Assembly (NCBI RefSeq): GCF_003628305.1
Contig: NZ_RBZM01000008.1
Coordinates: forward strand, 1-64,000
DNA: 64,000 nt
Direction: 5' to 3'
Source of the DNA: Cohnella endophytica
GTDB taxonomy: Bacteria > Bacillota > Bacilli > Paenibacillales > Paenibacillaceae
The position numbers were made by a program, and so were the translations under genes. Positions 36,635 to 48,858 of this stretch are shown here, one piece after another. Under the pieces are notes generated by a model, which saw nothing but the letters and a program-made list of their open reading frames with translations, made no database searches and had not been told where the DNA came from. Numbering within the stretch: the first letter of the stretch is position 1; every line of letters begins with the position of its first letter.

Positions 36635-36674
36635 GGTGGGACTTAAAACGTAGTGGTGGGACGTAATACGTCCA
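36635..36674 (+). promoter_or_regulatory. CggR operator
   Basis: Two direct repeats starting GGTGGGAC at 36635 and 36655, exactly 20 bp apart, each followed after six bases by ACGT or CGTC. This fits the CggR consensus of paired (C)GGGAC-N6-TGTC repeats with a 20-bp period. It starts a few bases after the -10 element, so bound CggR would block transcription. Confidence 0.8.
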
Positions 36675-36738
36675 ACTAACTCATCATTCGCCTCGTAACC
36701 GACGAGGGCCATCCGGTCTCAGGAGGTAAGCGGGAAGA

Positions 36739-37761
36739 ATGCGGAAAATCGTAGACATTCAGAAGAAGTTGCTTCCCGATCTATTGCAGGTAATGGAGAA
36801 ACGTTACGACATCCTGCACCGCATCTATTTGGCGGGAACGATCGGACGCAGAACCTTGGCAACCGCCGTCGACATGACGGAGCGCGTGCTTCGTTCGGAA
36901 CTGGAAGTGCTTCGAGCGCAAGGGTTGTTGGACACGGCGGTGTCAGGCATGACGCTCAGTCCTAGCGGACGGCAGCTGGTCGAAGAGATGGAGCCGATCA
37001 TCAAGGAACTGTTCGGTCTGTCGGACTTGGAAGAAGCGGTGCGTGAAGCGTTCGGATTGAAACGCGTCGTGATCGTGCCGGGGGATTCGGATACTTCCGA
37101 ACATATTAAGGTGGAACTCGGCAGGGCGGGCAGCCGCGTGTTGGGGAACAGCCTGTCGTCGGGCGACGTCGTTGCGGTAATGGGCGGATCGACGATGGCG
37201 AGAATGGCCTCGCACTTTACCACTTCGAATCAAATGAAAGACAACTGGTTCGTGCCGGCCCGAGGCGGGTTGGGAGAAAGCGTCGATTATCAAGCCAACA
37301 CGATCGCGTCTGAGCTGGCCAAACGCGCCGGAGCGAGATATCGCATGCTTCACGTGCCGGATCATCTCAGCGAAGAAGCGTACCAGACCATCATGCAGGA
37401 ACCCAATGTCAGAGAAGTCGTGGATATGATTCGGGGAGCGCGCATCGTCGTTCACGGAATCGGAGACGCGGCGACCATGGCCAGACGCCGGAAGCTCAAG
37501 GAAGAGACGATGGAAGAACTGGTCAAAGACGGAGCTTTGGCGGAAGCCTTCGGATATTATTTCGACCGTGACGGCAAAGTCGTGCATCGCATGGCGACGG
37601 TGGGGTTACGCTTGGAGGATATCGAGGCGGCAGGCCTCGTAATCGGTATCGCCGGGGGAAGCAGCAAGGGCGAGGCGATCGCTTCGGTTATGCGGTTCGG
37701 TCACGACGACGTGCTGGTAACGGACGAAGCGGCGGCTATCGAGGCATTGAAGCACATCTAA
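36739..37761 (+). CDS. cggR: Central glycolytic genes regulator CggR
   Basis: A 340-residue SorC/DeoR-family repressor of the gapA operon, released by fructose-1,6-bisphosphate. An N-terminal helix-turn-helix covers residues ~35-65 (GRRTLATAVDMTERVLRSEL), then a sugar-binding SorC domain with VAVMGGSTMA and IGIAGGSSKGEAI. CAGGAGGTAAG precedes the ATG. It is followed by gapA as in B. subtilis and its operator lies just upstream. Confidence 0.96.
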   Translation: MRKIVDIQKKLLPDLLQVMEKRYDILHRIYLAGTIGRRTLATAVDMTERVLRSELEVLRAQGLLDTAVSGMTLSPSGRQLVEEMEPIIKELFGLSDLEEAVREAFGLKRVVIVPGDSDTSEHIKVELGRAGSRVLGNSLSSGDVVAVMGGSTMARMASHFTTSNQMKDNWFVPARGGLGESVDYQANTIASELAKRAGARYRMLHVPDHLSEEAYQTIMQEPNVREVVDMIRGARIVVHGIGDAATMARRRKLKEETMEELVKDGALAEAFGYYFDRDGKVVHRMATVGLRLEDIEAAGLVIGIAGGSSKGEAIASVMRFGHDDVLVTDEAAAIEALKHI

Positions 37762-37807
37762 GCTTTTGGTTGCCCGATTATAGGGTAATGATAGTTATCG
37801 TGGTCTC

Positions 37808-37822
37808 GGCGCTTACGGCGCC
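37808..37822 (+). other. Stem-loop between cggR and gapA
   Basis: GGCGC - TTACG - GCGCC, a small stable hairpin 51 bp upstream of gapA and 46 bp after the cggR stop. In B. subtilis the cggR-gapA mRNA is cut here and the hairpin protects the gapA message; this one may do the same (inference). Confidence 0.5.
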
Positions 37823-37825
37823 TGA

Positions 37826-38884
<1,059 letters not shown>

Positions 38885-38912
38885 GTTACAATTTCATGTT
38901 CATATCGCATTC

Positions 38913-38948
38913 GTCCCGGATTTGCTCTGCAAACCGGGACACGCTTTT
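38913..38948 (+). terminator. Hairpin between gapA and pgk (partial terminator or processing site)
   Basis: Stem GTCCCGG-TTTGC / GCAAA-CCGGGAC with loop TCT, followed by ACGCTTTTG. The T run is poor, so some read-through into pgk is likely. Confidence 0.6.
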
Positions 38949-39045
38949 GCAATGAGCTAGATACTTATGACCGACACAGGGCAGGCTCCTCAAGGAGCCT
39001 AGCTTTGCGCCCGGAGATATACAGCCACCCGAGGAGGTTTGACTC

Positions 39046-40227
39046 TTGAACAAGAAAAGCGTAAGAGACGTCGATGTTGCAGGGAAGAAAGTATTTGTTC
39101 GGGTTGATTTCAACGTACCGTTGGAGAACGGCGCGATTACGGACGACACGCGGATCCGCGAAACGTTGCCGACGATCAAGTTCTTGATCGAGAAAGGCGC
39201 GAAAGTCATTCTGGCGAGCCATCTTGGCCGTCCGAAGGGCGAAGTCGTCGACAGTTTGCGTCTGACGCCGGTAGCGGCGCGTTTGTCCGAGCTTCTCGGC
39301 AAACCTGTCGTTAAATCGGATGAAGTCGTCGGAGCAAGCGTGCAAGCGCAAGTCGATGCGCTGAAAGACGGCGATGTATTGTTGCTCGAGAACGTGCGCT
39401 TCCATGCGGGCGAAGAAAGCAACGATGTTGAATTGGCGAAAGCTTTCGCATCGTTGGCCGACCTGTTCGTGAACGACGCGTTCGGCGCAGCTCACCGCGC
39501 TCACGCTTCGACGGAAGGCATCGCTCACCACATTCCGGCCGTATCCGGCTTGCTGATGGAGAAAGAGCTGGACGTGCTCGGCAAAGCGTTGAACAACCCG
39601 GCTCGTCCTTTCACGGCGATCGTAGGCGGTTCGAAGGTGAAAGACAAGATCGACGTTATCAATAAAATGATCGAAATCGCGGACAACATTATTATCGGCG
39701 GCGGTCTTTCCTATACGTTCTTCAAGGCGCAAGGCCATGAAATCGGCTTGTCGCTATGCGACAACTCCAAGCTTGACCTCGTTCTCGAGTTCATGGAGAA
39801 GGCGAAGAAGCTTGGCAAAACGTTCCTTCTTCCGGTCGATATCGTTGTGTCCGAGGATTTCAAATCGGCCGTTAACATGGATATCGTCGGCATCGACGGC
39901 ATCCCGGCGAACAAAGAAGGCGTCGACATCGGACCGAAAACGCGCGAAATCTACGCGGATGTCATTAAGAACTCCAAGTTGGTCGTATGGAACGGGCCTA
40001 TGGGCGTATTCGAGGTCGACGATTTCTCCAAAGGCACGCTCGCTGTCGCGCAAGCATGCGCGACTACGGAGGCTTACACCGTAATCGGCGGAGGAGACTC
40101 CGCGGCTGCAGCAGAGAAGTTCCGCTTGGCCGATAAAATGGACCATATTTCCACAGGCGGCGGCGCGTCGCTCGAATTCATGGAAGGCAAAATCCTTCCC
40201 GGCGTCGTTGCGCTGAACGATAAATAG
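39046..40227 (+). CDS. pgk: Phosphoglycerate kinase
   Basis: A 393-residue kinase making ATP from 1,3-bisphosphoglycerate. Seen: [36 protein letters not shown], and [11 protein letters not shown] with GGGDSAAA at the nucleotide site. The start is TTG at 39046, with GAGGAGG eight bases upstream; no ATG is available near. Confidence 0.97.
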   Translation: MNKKSVRDVDVAGKKVFVRVDFNVPLENGAITDDTRIRETLPTIKFLIEKGAKVILASHLGRPKGEVVDSLRLTPVAARLSELLGKPVVKSDEVVGASVQAQVDALKDGDVLLLENVRFHAGEESNDVELAKAFASLADLFVNDAFGAAHRAHASTEGIAHHIPAVSGLLMEKELDVLGKALNNPARPFTAIVGGSKVKDKIDVINKMIEIADNIIIGGGLSYTFFKAQGHEIGLSLCDNSKLDLVLEFMEKAKKLGKTFLLPVDIVVSEDFKSAVNMDIVGIDGIPANKEGVDIGPKTREIYADVIKNSKLVVWNGPMGVFEVDDFSKGTLAVAQACATTEAYTVIGGGDSAAAAEKFRLADKMDHISTGGGASLEFMEGKILPGVVALNDK

Positions 40228-40237
40228 AGGTGAAACC

Positions 40238-40993
40238 ATGAGCAGAACACCGATTATTGCGGGTAACTGGAAAATGTTCAAGACGGCTGGCGAAGCGACT
40301 GCATTCGTCTCCGAGGTTAAAGGTAAAGCCGAAGTTGCTGGCGTGGAGAGCGTAATCTGCGCTCCGTTCACGGCGCTTCCGGCGTTGATCGAAGCGGTTA
40401 AAGGCACGACGATCAAAGTCGGCGCGCAGAACCTTCACTTCGAAGACAGCGGCGCGTTTACGGGCGAGATCAGCGGCGCGTTCCTGAAAGATCTTGGCGT
40501 TCACTACGTCATCATCGGTCACTCGGAACGTCGTCAATATTTTGGCGAGACGGACGAGATCGTGAACAAGAAAGCCCATGCGGCTTTCCGCAACAATCTT
40601 GTACCGATCGTATGCGTAGGCGAGAAGCTCGAAGAGCGCGAAGCCGGCACGACGAACGAAGTCGTTCGCGTACAGACGGAAGGCGGACTTGCGGGCCTTA
40701 CGGCGGAGCAAGTAGCGGCCACCGTTATCGCATACGAGCCGATCTGGGCAATCGGTACGGGCAAATCCTCGACATCCGCGGAAGCGAACGAGACGATCGC
40801 CTATATCCGCGGCGTAGTCGCATCGCAATTCGGCGCCGAAGTCGCGGCTAAAGTTCGCATTCAATATGGCGGAAGCGTAAAACCGAATACGGTAGCCGAG
40901 TACTTGGGCCAATCCGATATCGACGGCGCCCTCGTAGGCGGCGCGAGCTTGGAACCGGCTTCGTACGTGGCACTAGTCGAAGGGGCGAAGTAA
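40238..40993 (+). CDS. tpiA: Triosephosphate isomerase
   Basis: A 251-residue TIM barrel. Seen: GNWKMFKT with the Lys, the catalytic His in [11 protein letters not shown], and the catalytic Glu in [24 protein letters not shown] precedes the ATG. Ends one base before gpmI. Confidence 0.98.
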   Translation: MSRTPIIAGNWKMFKTAGEATAFVSEVKGKAEVAGVESVICAPFTALPALIEAVKGTTIKVGAQNLHFEDSGAFTGEISGAFLKDLGVHYVIIGHSERRQYFGETDEIVNKKAHAAFRNNLVPIVCVGEKLEEREAGTTNEVVRVQTEGGLAGLTAEQVAATVIAYEPIWAIGTGKSSTSAEANETIAYIRGVVASQFGAEVAAKVRIQYGGSVKPNTVAEYLGQSDIDGALVGGASLEPASYVALVEGAK

Positions 40994-40994
40994 G

Positions 40995-42530
40995 ATGACG
41001 GCACCTAAACCTGTAGCGCTCATTATCCTCGACGGGTTCGGCCTTCGGGCTAGCACGCACGGCAATGCAGTAGCTCAAGCGAAGAAGCCGAACTTCGATA
41101 AGTTCTGGAGCACTTTTCCTCATACGACGTTAACGGCTAGCGGGGAAGCGGTCGGACTTCCGGAAGGCCAGATGGGCAATTCCGAGGTCGGCCACTTGAA
41201 CATCGGAGCAGGCCGGATCGTTTATCAGGATTTGACCCGTATCTCCAAGTCGATTCGCGACGAAGATTTCTTCGACAACTCGACGCTTGTCGGAGCGGTA
41301 AGGCACGCGAAGGACAATAACAAGAAGCTTCACCTGTACGGTCTTCTGTCCGATGGCGGCGTACATAGCCACATCGCTCATTTGTTCGCTTTGTTGGATC
41401 TGGCTAAGAAGGAAGGCTTGGAAGAAGTCTATATTCATGCGTTCCTCGACGGCCGCGATGTCTCTCCGGACAGCGCAGTCGGATACTTGACCCAGTTGCA
41501 AGCGAAGATCGAAGAAGTCGGCGTAGGCAAGGTTGCGACGATTCAAGGCCGTTACTACGCGATGGACCGCGACAAGCGTTGGGAGCGTACGGAGAAATCC
41601 TACCGCGCCATGGTATACGGAGACGCTCCGTCCGCGGTCGATCCGATTCAAGCGGTCAAGGAATCGTACGAGAAATCGGTATTCGACGAGTTCGTCATGC
41701 CGACGGTCATCGTAGGAGCGGACGGCAAACCTGTCGGCTTGGTCGAGTCGGAGGATGCGGTTATTTTCTTCAACTTCCGTCCCGATCGCGCGATTCAACT
41801 TTCCAACGTGTTCACGAACGAAGATTTTCGCGGTTTCGACCGCGGCCCCGGCTTCCCGAAAAACCTGTACTTCGTGTGCATGACGTTGTTCGCGGAAACC
41901 GTTGGCGGATTCGTTGCGTATAAGCCTAAGGAGTTGGACAATACGTTCGGCGAGGTGCTCGTCCAGCAAGGCAAGAAGCAGCTGCGGATCGCCGAGACGG
42001 AGAAGTACCCGCACGTTACGTTCTTCTTCAGCGGCGGACGCGATCACGTGCTGGAAGGCGAGACGCGGATTCTTATCAATTCGCCGAAGGTCGCGACTTA
42101 CGATCTTCAGCCGGAGATGAGCATCTACGAGGTGACGGACGCGCTAGTGAAGGAGATCGAGGCGGATCATCACGACGCCATCATCCTGAACTTCGCGAAC
42201 GCGGACATGGTCGGTCACTCCGGCATGCTGGAGCCGACGATCAAAGCGGTCGAAGCAACGGACGAATGCCTTGGAAGAGTCGTCGATGCGGTAACGGCCA
42301 AAGGCGGCGTCTGCGTCATTATCGCCGACCACGGCAACGCGGATATGGTCATCGACGATAACGAGCGTCCGTTCACGGCGCATACGACGAATCCGGTACC
42401 ATGCATCGTAACGCAAGCCGGACACGCGCTGCGCGAAGGCGGTATCCTTGCCGACGTTGCCCCTACCCTGCTCACGTTGATGCAATTGCCTCAACCGGCG
42501 GAGATGACGGGCAAGACGTTAATTGTTTAA
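40995..42530 (+). CDS. gpmI: Phosphoglycerate mutase, cofactor-independent
   Basis: A 511-residue manganese enzyme of the alkaline phosphatase superfamily. Seen: [10 protein letters not shown], the phospho-Ser in [38 protein letters not shown] and [13 protein letters not shown]. Overlaps no gene; the ATG follows the tpiA stop by one base, so translation is probably coupled. Confidence 0.97.
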   Translation: MTAPKPVALIILDGFGLRASTHGNAVAQAKKPNFDKFWSTFPHTTLTASGEAVGLPEGQMGNSEVGHLNIGAGRIVYQDLTRISKSIRDEDFFDNSTLVGAVRHAKDNNKKLHLYGLLSDGGVHSHIAHLFALLDLAKKEGLEEVYIHAFLDGRDVSPDSAVGYLTQLQAKIEEVGVGKVATIQGRYYAMDRDKRWERTEKSYRAMVYGDAPSAVDPIQAVKESYEKSVFDEFVMPTVIVGADGKPVGLVESEDAVIFFNFRPDRAIQLSNVFTNEDFRGFDRGPGFPKNLYFVCMTLFAETVGGFVAYKPKELDNTFGEVLVQQGKKQLRIAETEKYPHVTFFFSGGRDHVLEGETRILINSPKVATYDLQPEMSIYEVTDALVKEIEADHHDAIILNFANADMVGHSGMLEPTIKAVEATDECLGRVVDAVTAKGGVCVIIADHGNADMVIDDNERPFTAHTTNPVPCIVTQAGHALREGGILADVAPTLLTLMQLPQPAEMTGKTLIV

Positions 42531-42555
42531 TCCAACTAAATCTAAACCCTATTAA

Positions 42556-43860
<1,305 letters not shown>

Positions 43861-43914
43861 GAATCCGCGCTTAACCGCGCATCCCATACACCTCGGTCAG
43901 ACAGCACGACAACC

Positions 43915-43957
43915 AAAAAGGACGGACCCTTGCGCTTCGAGCGCGGTCCGTCCTTTT
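43915..43957. terminator. Bidirectional terminator between eno and the LCP gene
   Basis: Stem GGACGGACC / GGTCCGTCC with inner GCGC pairing, flanked by A5 on one side and T5 on the other, so it works for both converging genes. Confidence 0.92.
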
Positions 43958-43958
43958 T

Positions 43959-45068
43959 CTATGGCGTTGTCGTTGTCGTCGGCGGTTGAAGCTGCTCCTG
44001 AACATAGCTCTTGATCTGTTCGACGTTAGGAACGAGAACTTCCATTTTATCGATCGTCTCTTCTTTGAACGCGCCGTTCTGGGGAACTTGGATGCCCGCA
44101 AGGCGGCTCGTATCAAGCTTCATGCCTAGCCGCGCCAACTTGATGAGATCGCTTGGCGGAATGTTCGTCTCGATGTAAGGCGCGATGCCGTTCAGAAGCG
44201 ACGGGAGTCTAAGCAGCGAGGTCGTGCGCTGCATTTTGTCGGCGATGGCGGTCAGGAATTTGCGCTGACGCTCCGAACGGGCGAAATCAGATAGGGCATC
44301 GCTGCGGTAACGTACGTATTGCAGCGCGGTGATACCGTCGAGATGCTGCATCCCCTTCTCCAGGTTAATGTTGTAGCGCGGGTCGTCTTGGTTGTCGGTC
44401 CGTTTCATAGTTTTGTCGACCTCGAAGTCAATGCCTCCGAGCTCGTCGATGAGCGAGATGAAGCCTTCGAAATCGGTATACACGTAATAGTGGATCGGTA
44501 AACCGACGAGGTTGCCTACGGTTTCCATCGAGAGCAGCGGACCGCCCATCGTAATGGCGGCATTCAGCCGGTTGGAGCCGTGCCTAGGGATCTCGACGTA
44601 TGTATCGCGCAATAAGGAAAACATATGGGTGCTCTTGTCCACGGGATCGATGGAGACGAGCATCATCGTGTCGGAGCGCGGCTTGGCCTTGCTCTTGACG
44701 CCGCGGGAGTCTCCTCCCAGCAGCAGGATGTTGATCCGTTCGTCGCCGCTCCATTCGGGCGGGGCAACGACTTCGGCAGGGACTGGGGAGCCGTCGTCCC
44801 CGGTGGCGATCGGAGAAGACGAAGCTTCCGGAGCGACGTAAATCTTGTTCGCGAAGGAGTAGAACGAGTAAACGTAATACGCCGCGACGGAGCCGAGAAT
44901 AAGGACGATGCCGAGCGCGGAGATCAACCAAATCCGGCGACGGATTAGCTTCTTGAATCTTAGAAGTTTAGATGTGGATGCAGATGTAGATGCTGATGCA
45001 GATGTAGGTGCTGATGATGATGCAGGTACGGGTGTGGGGAGAGCGGGCGTTGCGGATTGTTGTTCCAT
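43959..45068 (-). CDS. LytR-CpsA-Psr (LCP) family protein
   Basis: A 369-residue membrane protein that transfers lipid-linked glycopolymers such as teichoic acid to peptidoglycan. A ~45-residue Ser/Thr/Ala/Pro-rich cytoplasmic tail precedes one membrane segment (IWLISALGIVLILGSVAAYY). The LCP domain has INILLLGGDSRG, RSDTMMLVSIDP, LLRDTYVEIP and LQYVRYRSD. The start at 45068 has AAAGGATGG eight bases ahead; an ATG four codons earlier lies in the site. The low-complexity tail is encoded by an in-frame hexanucleotide repeat. Probably works downstream of the tagO product. Confidence 0.9.
   Translation of the reverse strand: MEQQSATPALPTPVPASSSAPTSASASTSASTSKLLRFKKLIRRRIWLISALGIVLILGSVAAYYVYSFYSFANKIYVAPEASSSPIATGDDGSPVPAEVVAPPEWSGDERINILLLGGDSRGVKSKAKPRSDTMMLVSIDPVDKSTHMFSLLRDTYVEIPRHGSNRLNAAITMGGPLLSMETVGNLVGLPIHYYVYTDFEGFISLIDELGGIDFEVDKTMKRTDNQDDPRYNINLEKGMQHLDGITALQYVRYRSDALSDFARSERQRKFLTAIADKMQRTTSLLRLPSLLNGIAPYIETNIPPSDLIKLARLGMKLDTSRLAGIQVPQNGAFKEETIDKMEVLVPNVEQIKSYVQEQLQPPTTTTTP
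44971..45030. repeat. GATGYN hexanucleotide array inside the LCP gene
   Basis: Successive 6-bp units of the form GATGCA, GATGTA, GATGTG, GATGCT with few changes, encoding alternating Ser/Ala/Thr residues on the minus strand. Length change by slippage would keep the frame. Confidence 0.75.
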
Positions 45069-45155
45069 TCGGCCGTCCATCCTTTTTCGAAATTATGAAT
45101 ATCATTAATACGACGATTAAGTCAGGAAAGTTGTTCCAGAAAATGCGAAAATCGC

Positions 45156-45192
45156 AAAAAAAGGGGAGTAGGGCCCGTGGCCCTACTCCCTC
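45156..45192 (-). terminator. Terminator after the BI-1 gene
   Basis: Perfect stem GGGAGTAGGGCC / GGCCCTACTCCC with a three-base loop; on the minus strand a run of seven T follows. Confidence 0.92.
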
Positions 45193-45213
45193 TTTGCATG
45201 TTGACGTAGCCGT

Positions 45214-45954
45214 TTAATCCCGGCTCATGATTTTGGCGAGGAGACGAAGCATCTCCAGATACAGCCAGACAAGCGTGACCATCAAGCCGAATGCGCCGTA
45301 CCATTCCATGTGCTTGGGTGCCCCTTGCTGCGAGCCCCGTTCGATGAAATCGAAGTCGAGGACGAGATTCAGAGCCGCGACAACGACGATCACGAGCGAG
45401 ATGCCGATACCGATCAGACTGTTGTCGTGCAGATACGGAATGGAGATGCCGAACATGCCGAGGATGAAGCTTAGCAAATACATAAGGCAGATTCCCGCGG
45501 TGGCCGCGAACACTCCGAGCCTGAAGTTTTCCGTCGCCTTGATGATTCTCGCCTTGTAGGCGAGCAGTAAAGCGATGAACACGCACATCGTCAGCAAAGC
45601 GGCTTGCAGCGTGATGCCGTTGTAAGCCGATTCGTAGTTCGCGGACACGGCTCCGAGGAACACGCCTTCGAGAACGGCATAGATCGGAACGAGGAACGGC
45701 GCGGTAGACGACTTAAAGCTGATGATCAGCGCGAGGATGAATCCGCCGATCAAACCGCCGATCGCGAGCGGGAGTACGTTACGGCCATCGAAGTACATGG
45801 ACCAAGAAACGAAGGCTCCGCCTAGCAGAATGGCAAGGGTAATGAACGCTTTATTCACGGTACCATCGATCGTCATTCTTTCGGACCCGCCGTAATGCCC
45901 CGTCTTCTCGAAAGATTTTTCGTTTAATGTGGGGTTGCCGCTGCGGCCTATCAT
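45214..45954 (-). CDS. Bax inhibitor-1/YccA family membrane protein
   Basis: A 246-residue protein with seven hydrophobic segments and the family pattern (LEGVFLGAVS, LNLVLDFDFIERG near the end). Members are membrane proteins linked to ion leakage or protease control; the role in this group is unknown. AGAGGTGG precedes the ATG. A minus-strand TATAAT (45992-45987) with a TTGTCT 19 bp upstream may be its promoter. Confidence 0.88.
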   Translation of the reverse strand: MIGRSGNPTLNEKSFEKTGHYGGSERMTIDGTVNKAFITLAILLGGAFVSWSMYFDGRNVLPLAIGGLIGGFILALIISFKSSTAPFLVPIYAVLEGVFLGAVSANYESAYNGITLQAALLTMCVFIALLLAYKARIIKATENFRLGVFAATAGICLMYLLSFILGMFGISIPYLHDNSLIGIGISLVIVVVAALNLVLDFDFIERGSQQGAPKHMEWYGAFGLMVTLVWLYLEMLRLLAKIMSRD

Positions 45955-46147
45955 TCGTGAACCACCTCTTTAGTTATATTATTCCAATTATATCATAGCG
46001 GGTTAATTTTTAGACAAGTTAAACGTTATTGTACCTTATTTGAATTTGCGGCCGATGCGCGCCTTTTTTCAAAATCCCATATAAAGAGGACAAAAAACCT
46101 CATCGTGGGAATCCGTTCCTAAGCCTATAATAAAGAGGAGAATTCAA

Positions 46148-46942
46148 ATGAATGATCATAGGGATGGTGTCCATACGATGAGTAAACCGCAAGTAGGCAT
46201 TCAGTTATATTCCGTGCGCGACCGCAGCGAAAAAGATTTCCTGGCAACGATCAAAGAGATCGGAGCAATCGGCTACCGCAACGTCGAGTTGGCCGGCTAT
46301 TACGGACATTCGGCGAAGGAAGTTCGCCAAGCTCTGGACGACGCGGGTTTGAACGCGCCTTCCGCGCATATCGGCTTGTCCGTCGGCGACGACGCGATCT
46401 GGGACAACCTGAAGCAGCAAATCGAGTACGCGAACGAACTTGGCTTGAAACGGTTTATCGTTCCTTATTATCCGCTCGGCGACGACCCGACGCTTGATGC
46501 CGTTAACAAGATGGCGGATACGCTGGAGCAAGCGGCTAAGATCGTCACGGCCGCGGGACTGCAATTCGGCTACCACAACCATGCGTTCGAGTTCAAGCCG
46601 GTTGAGGGCAAGCTTGTAATCGATCATATTTTCGACCGGATTCCTTCCGACCTGCTGTTCGCCGAATTCGACCTCGGATGGGTGAAGGTAGCCGGACAGG
46701 ATCCTGCCGCCTACATTAAGAAATACGCCGGTCGCTTGCCTGTCGTGCATGCGAAGGACTTCAAAGAAGACGGCACCGACACCGAGATCGGCAAAGGCTC
46801 CGTGGACTGGGATTCCGCGTTGGCGGCTTGCGAAGAAGTCGGCGTGGAATACGTCATCATCGAGCAAGAGCGTTACGACGTGAACTCGCTCGAGAGCGCG
46901 AAGCTGAACTTCGAATGGTTCAAAGCTCGCGGTTGGATCTAA
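46148..46942 (+). CDS. Sugar phosphate isomerase/epimerase-like TIM-barrel protein
   Basis: A 264-residue member of the xylose isomerase-like AP-endonuclease 2 superfamily. Seen: VGIQLYSVRDR, the His/Glu-rich YHNHAFEFKP, EFDLGWVKVAG, VVHAKDFKED and VIIEQERYD, which hold probable metal ligands. Substrate unknown. The ATG at 46148 has GAGGAG seven bases ahead; a second ATG at 46178 has a poorer site. A TATAAT at 46126 is a possible -10. Confidence 0.85.
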   Translation: MNDHRDGVHTMSKPQVGIQLYSVRDRSEKDFLATIKEIGAIGYRNVELAGYYGHSAKEVRQALDDAGLNAPSAHIGLSVGDDAIWDNLKQQIEYANELGLKRFIVPYYPLGDDPTLDAVNKMADTLEQAAKIVTAAGLQFGYHNHAFEFKPVEGKLVIDHIFDRIPSDLLFAEFDLGWVKVAGQDPAAYIKKYAGRLPVVHAKDFKEDGTDTEIGKGSVDWDSALAACEEVGVEYVIIEQERYDVNSLESAKLNFEWFKARGWI

Positions 46943-46972
46943 GCTTAATAACAGACATGCAAGGATAAGGGG

Positions 46973-46997
46973 AGCTCGGCTGATGCCGGGCTTCTTT
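46973..46997 (+). terminator. Terminator after the TIM-barrel gene
   Basis: Stem AGCTCGGC / GCCGGGCT around TGAT, followed by TCTTTG. Confidence 0.65.
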
Positions 46998-47143
46998 GCG
47001 CGTATGTGCAAGCTTCGATGGGGAGCCGGCGGGGGTGACGGATATTCCGATTGTTCTGCACCTTACTTCGGGAGACGGTTTTTGATAGTATGGTGTGGTG
47101 AAGGTTGGAATAGGAGAGTACTAAGGACTAGGATGGTGCGGAT

Positions 47144-48343
47144 ATGGAGATCAGGCAGCTGACGATGGACGATTTCGAGGAAAGAATGGCGTTGTCCCAA
47201 TTCGCTTTTCAATTTCAATTGACGCCCGAGAGCTTGGAATCCAGACGGAAAAAATACTTGCCCGAGCAGGACTGGGGAGCCTTCGACGAGAACGGGGAAA
47301 TGTTATCGGCATTAATGCTCATTCCGCTCGAGACTTGGATTCAAGGAAAACTGTTCGCGATGGGCGGCATCGCGGGCGTCGCCACGTGGCCGGAGGCCAG
47401 AAGGCAGGGCTGCGTTAGCAAACTGCTCGTGCGTACGCTGGAGACGATGAAGAACAACGGGCAAACGATCAGCATGCTTCATCCGTTCGCTTTCGGCTTT
47501 TACCGCAAGTTCGGCTATGAATTCACGATCGAACGCAAGAAATATACGATCGAGACCCGCAAGTTGCCTCCTCGTTTGGAGACGCCCGGACAGGTCAAAC
47601 GCATGCCGAAGCCCGATATCGAGCTGCTGAACGCCGTCTACACCGCCTATGCATCGCTCTATAGCGGGACCCTAGTGAGAACGTGGGACTGGTGGGAGAA
47701 CCGAATTTTGACCAAAACCGGCAGCTTTGCCGTGTATTATAACGAAGACGATAAGCCGGAGGGTTACGTCTTCTACCAGATCGAGAGCGGGAAAATGACG
47801 ATCCACGACTGGGCCAGCACGACCGAGACGTCGCGCGTGGCGCTGTGGACGTTCGTCGGGAATCACGATTCCATGATTACCGAGACGAGCCTCGTTGCGG
47901 CGATCGACGATCCGCTTCCGTTCCTGCTCGCCGATCCGAGAGTCAAACAAGAAGTCATTCCTTACTTCATGTCGCGCATCGTAGATGCAGAAGCGTTCGT
48001 AGGGCAGTACCCTTGGGCGTCGGGGGCGCGGGAAGAAGCCGTCTCGCTGCGGTTGTCCGATGCGCATGCGCCATGGAACGACGGTTTGTTCCGGCTGGTG
48101 TGGAGCGCGGACGGGGAAGGGCGGTTAATGCGGGTCGAGGACGAAGGGGCTTTGAGCGCGGGCTGGGGAACTCCGGAGGAAGCGGTCGCATGCGATATCC
48201 AGGCGCTGACCGCGATGTTGGCCGGCAATCGGAAGCCGTCCTTGCTGCGGGAAGTCGGGCGGATCAGCGGGCCGGAAGCCGGTATAGCGTTGCTTGAACG
48301 GCGCATTCCGGAGCGGACGACCCATCTGATGGACTTCTTTTAA
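47144..48343 (+). CDS. GNAT-family N-acetyltransferase (Eis-like)
   Basis: A 399-residue protein: an N-terminal GNAT domain with the acetyl-CoA loop VATWPEARRQGCVSKLL and a following PFAFGFYRKFGYEF, a second degenerate GNAT region, and a C-terminal sterol-carrier-like domain, as in Eis-type acetyltransferases. Eis enzymes acetylate amines on proteins and aminoglycosides; the substrate here is unknown. The ATG is preceded by AGGATGG. Confidence 0.85.
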   Translation: MEIRQLTMDDFEERMALSQFAFQFQLTPESLESRRKKYLPEQDWGAFDENGEMLSALMLIPLETWIQGKLFAMGGIAGVATWPEARRQGCVSKLLVRTLETMKNNGQTISMLHPFAFGFYRKFGYEFTIERKKYTIETRKLPPRLETPGQVKRMPKPDIELLNAVYTAYASLYSGTLVRTWDWWENRILTKTGSFAVYYNEDDKPEGYVFYQIESGKMTIHDWASTTETSRVALWTFVGNHDSMITETSLVAAIDDPLPFLLADPRVKQEVIPYFMSRIVDAEAFVGQYPWASGAREEAVSLRLSDAHAPWNDGLFRLVWSADGEGRLMRVEDEGALSAGWGTPEEAVACDIQALTAMLAGNRKPSLLREVGRISGPEAGIALLERRIPERTTHLMDFF

Positions 48344-48384
48344 AGGCGATACGAAGTTCCAGGTTCTCGCAAAAGGAATAGAGG

Positions 48385-48414
48385 TTGTCAACTTGCCGAG
48401 CAATGTGATAAACT
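48385..48414 (+). promoter_or_regulatory. Possible promoter of secG
   Basis: TTGTCA and TAAACT with an 18-bp spacer, 43 bp before the start. Confidence 0.45.
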
Positions 48415-48456
48415 GAGAATACTGTTTTTGTATCGGTCAACTAGGAGGTGTAAGCG

Positions 48457-48693
48457 ATGGACGTCGTTCTTAAAGTCATTTTGGTGATTTTCTCGCTAGG
48501 ACTCATTGCCGTCGTTCTGCTGCAACGCGGGAAGAGCGCAGGTTTGTCGGGCGCGATCTCCGGTGGGGCTGAACACTTGTTCGGTAAACAGAAAGCTCGC
48601 GGTATCGACCTGTTCTTGCAGCGTCTGACTATCGGGCTGGCGGTTGGATTTTTCATCCTATCTTTGGTAGTCGCTTATTTCGTCAAGAACTAA
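48457..48693 (+). CDS. secG: Protein translocase subunit SecG
   Basis: A 78-residue component of the SecYEG channel with two membrane segments (residues ~3-20 and ~52-74) and the conserved [20 protein letters not shown] between them. AGGAGGTG precedes the ATG. secG followed by rnr, smpB and ssrA is the common Firmicute order. Confidence 0.96.
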   Translation: MDVVLKVILVIFSLGLIAVVLLQRGKSAGLSGAISGGAEHLFGKQKARGIDLFLQRLTIGLAVGFFILSLVVAYFVKN

Positions 48694-48707
48694 TTAAGCG
48701 AAGAACA

Positions 48708-48738
48708 GGCAGGGAGCGCGAGCTTCCTGCCTTTTTTT
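48708..48738 (+). terminator. Terminator after secG
   Basis: Stem GGCAGGGAGC / GCTTCCTGCC with loop GCGA and seven T. Confidence 0.92.
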
Positions 48739-48808
48739 ATGAACAGCGAAGAAGACGGCGTAGCCGTCAGACTTTGGGATCGCGCATGAGATGACGGGGT
48801 TCATCCGG

Positions 48809-48837
48809 TTGCCGAGGACACAAAGTGTGTATACTAT
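48809..48837 (+). promoter_or_regulatory. Possible promoter of rnr
   Basis: TTGCCG and TACTAT with a 17-bp spacer, 21 bp before the start codon. Confidence 0.4.
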
Positions 48838-48858
48838 ACATAGGACGAGGTGATACGG

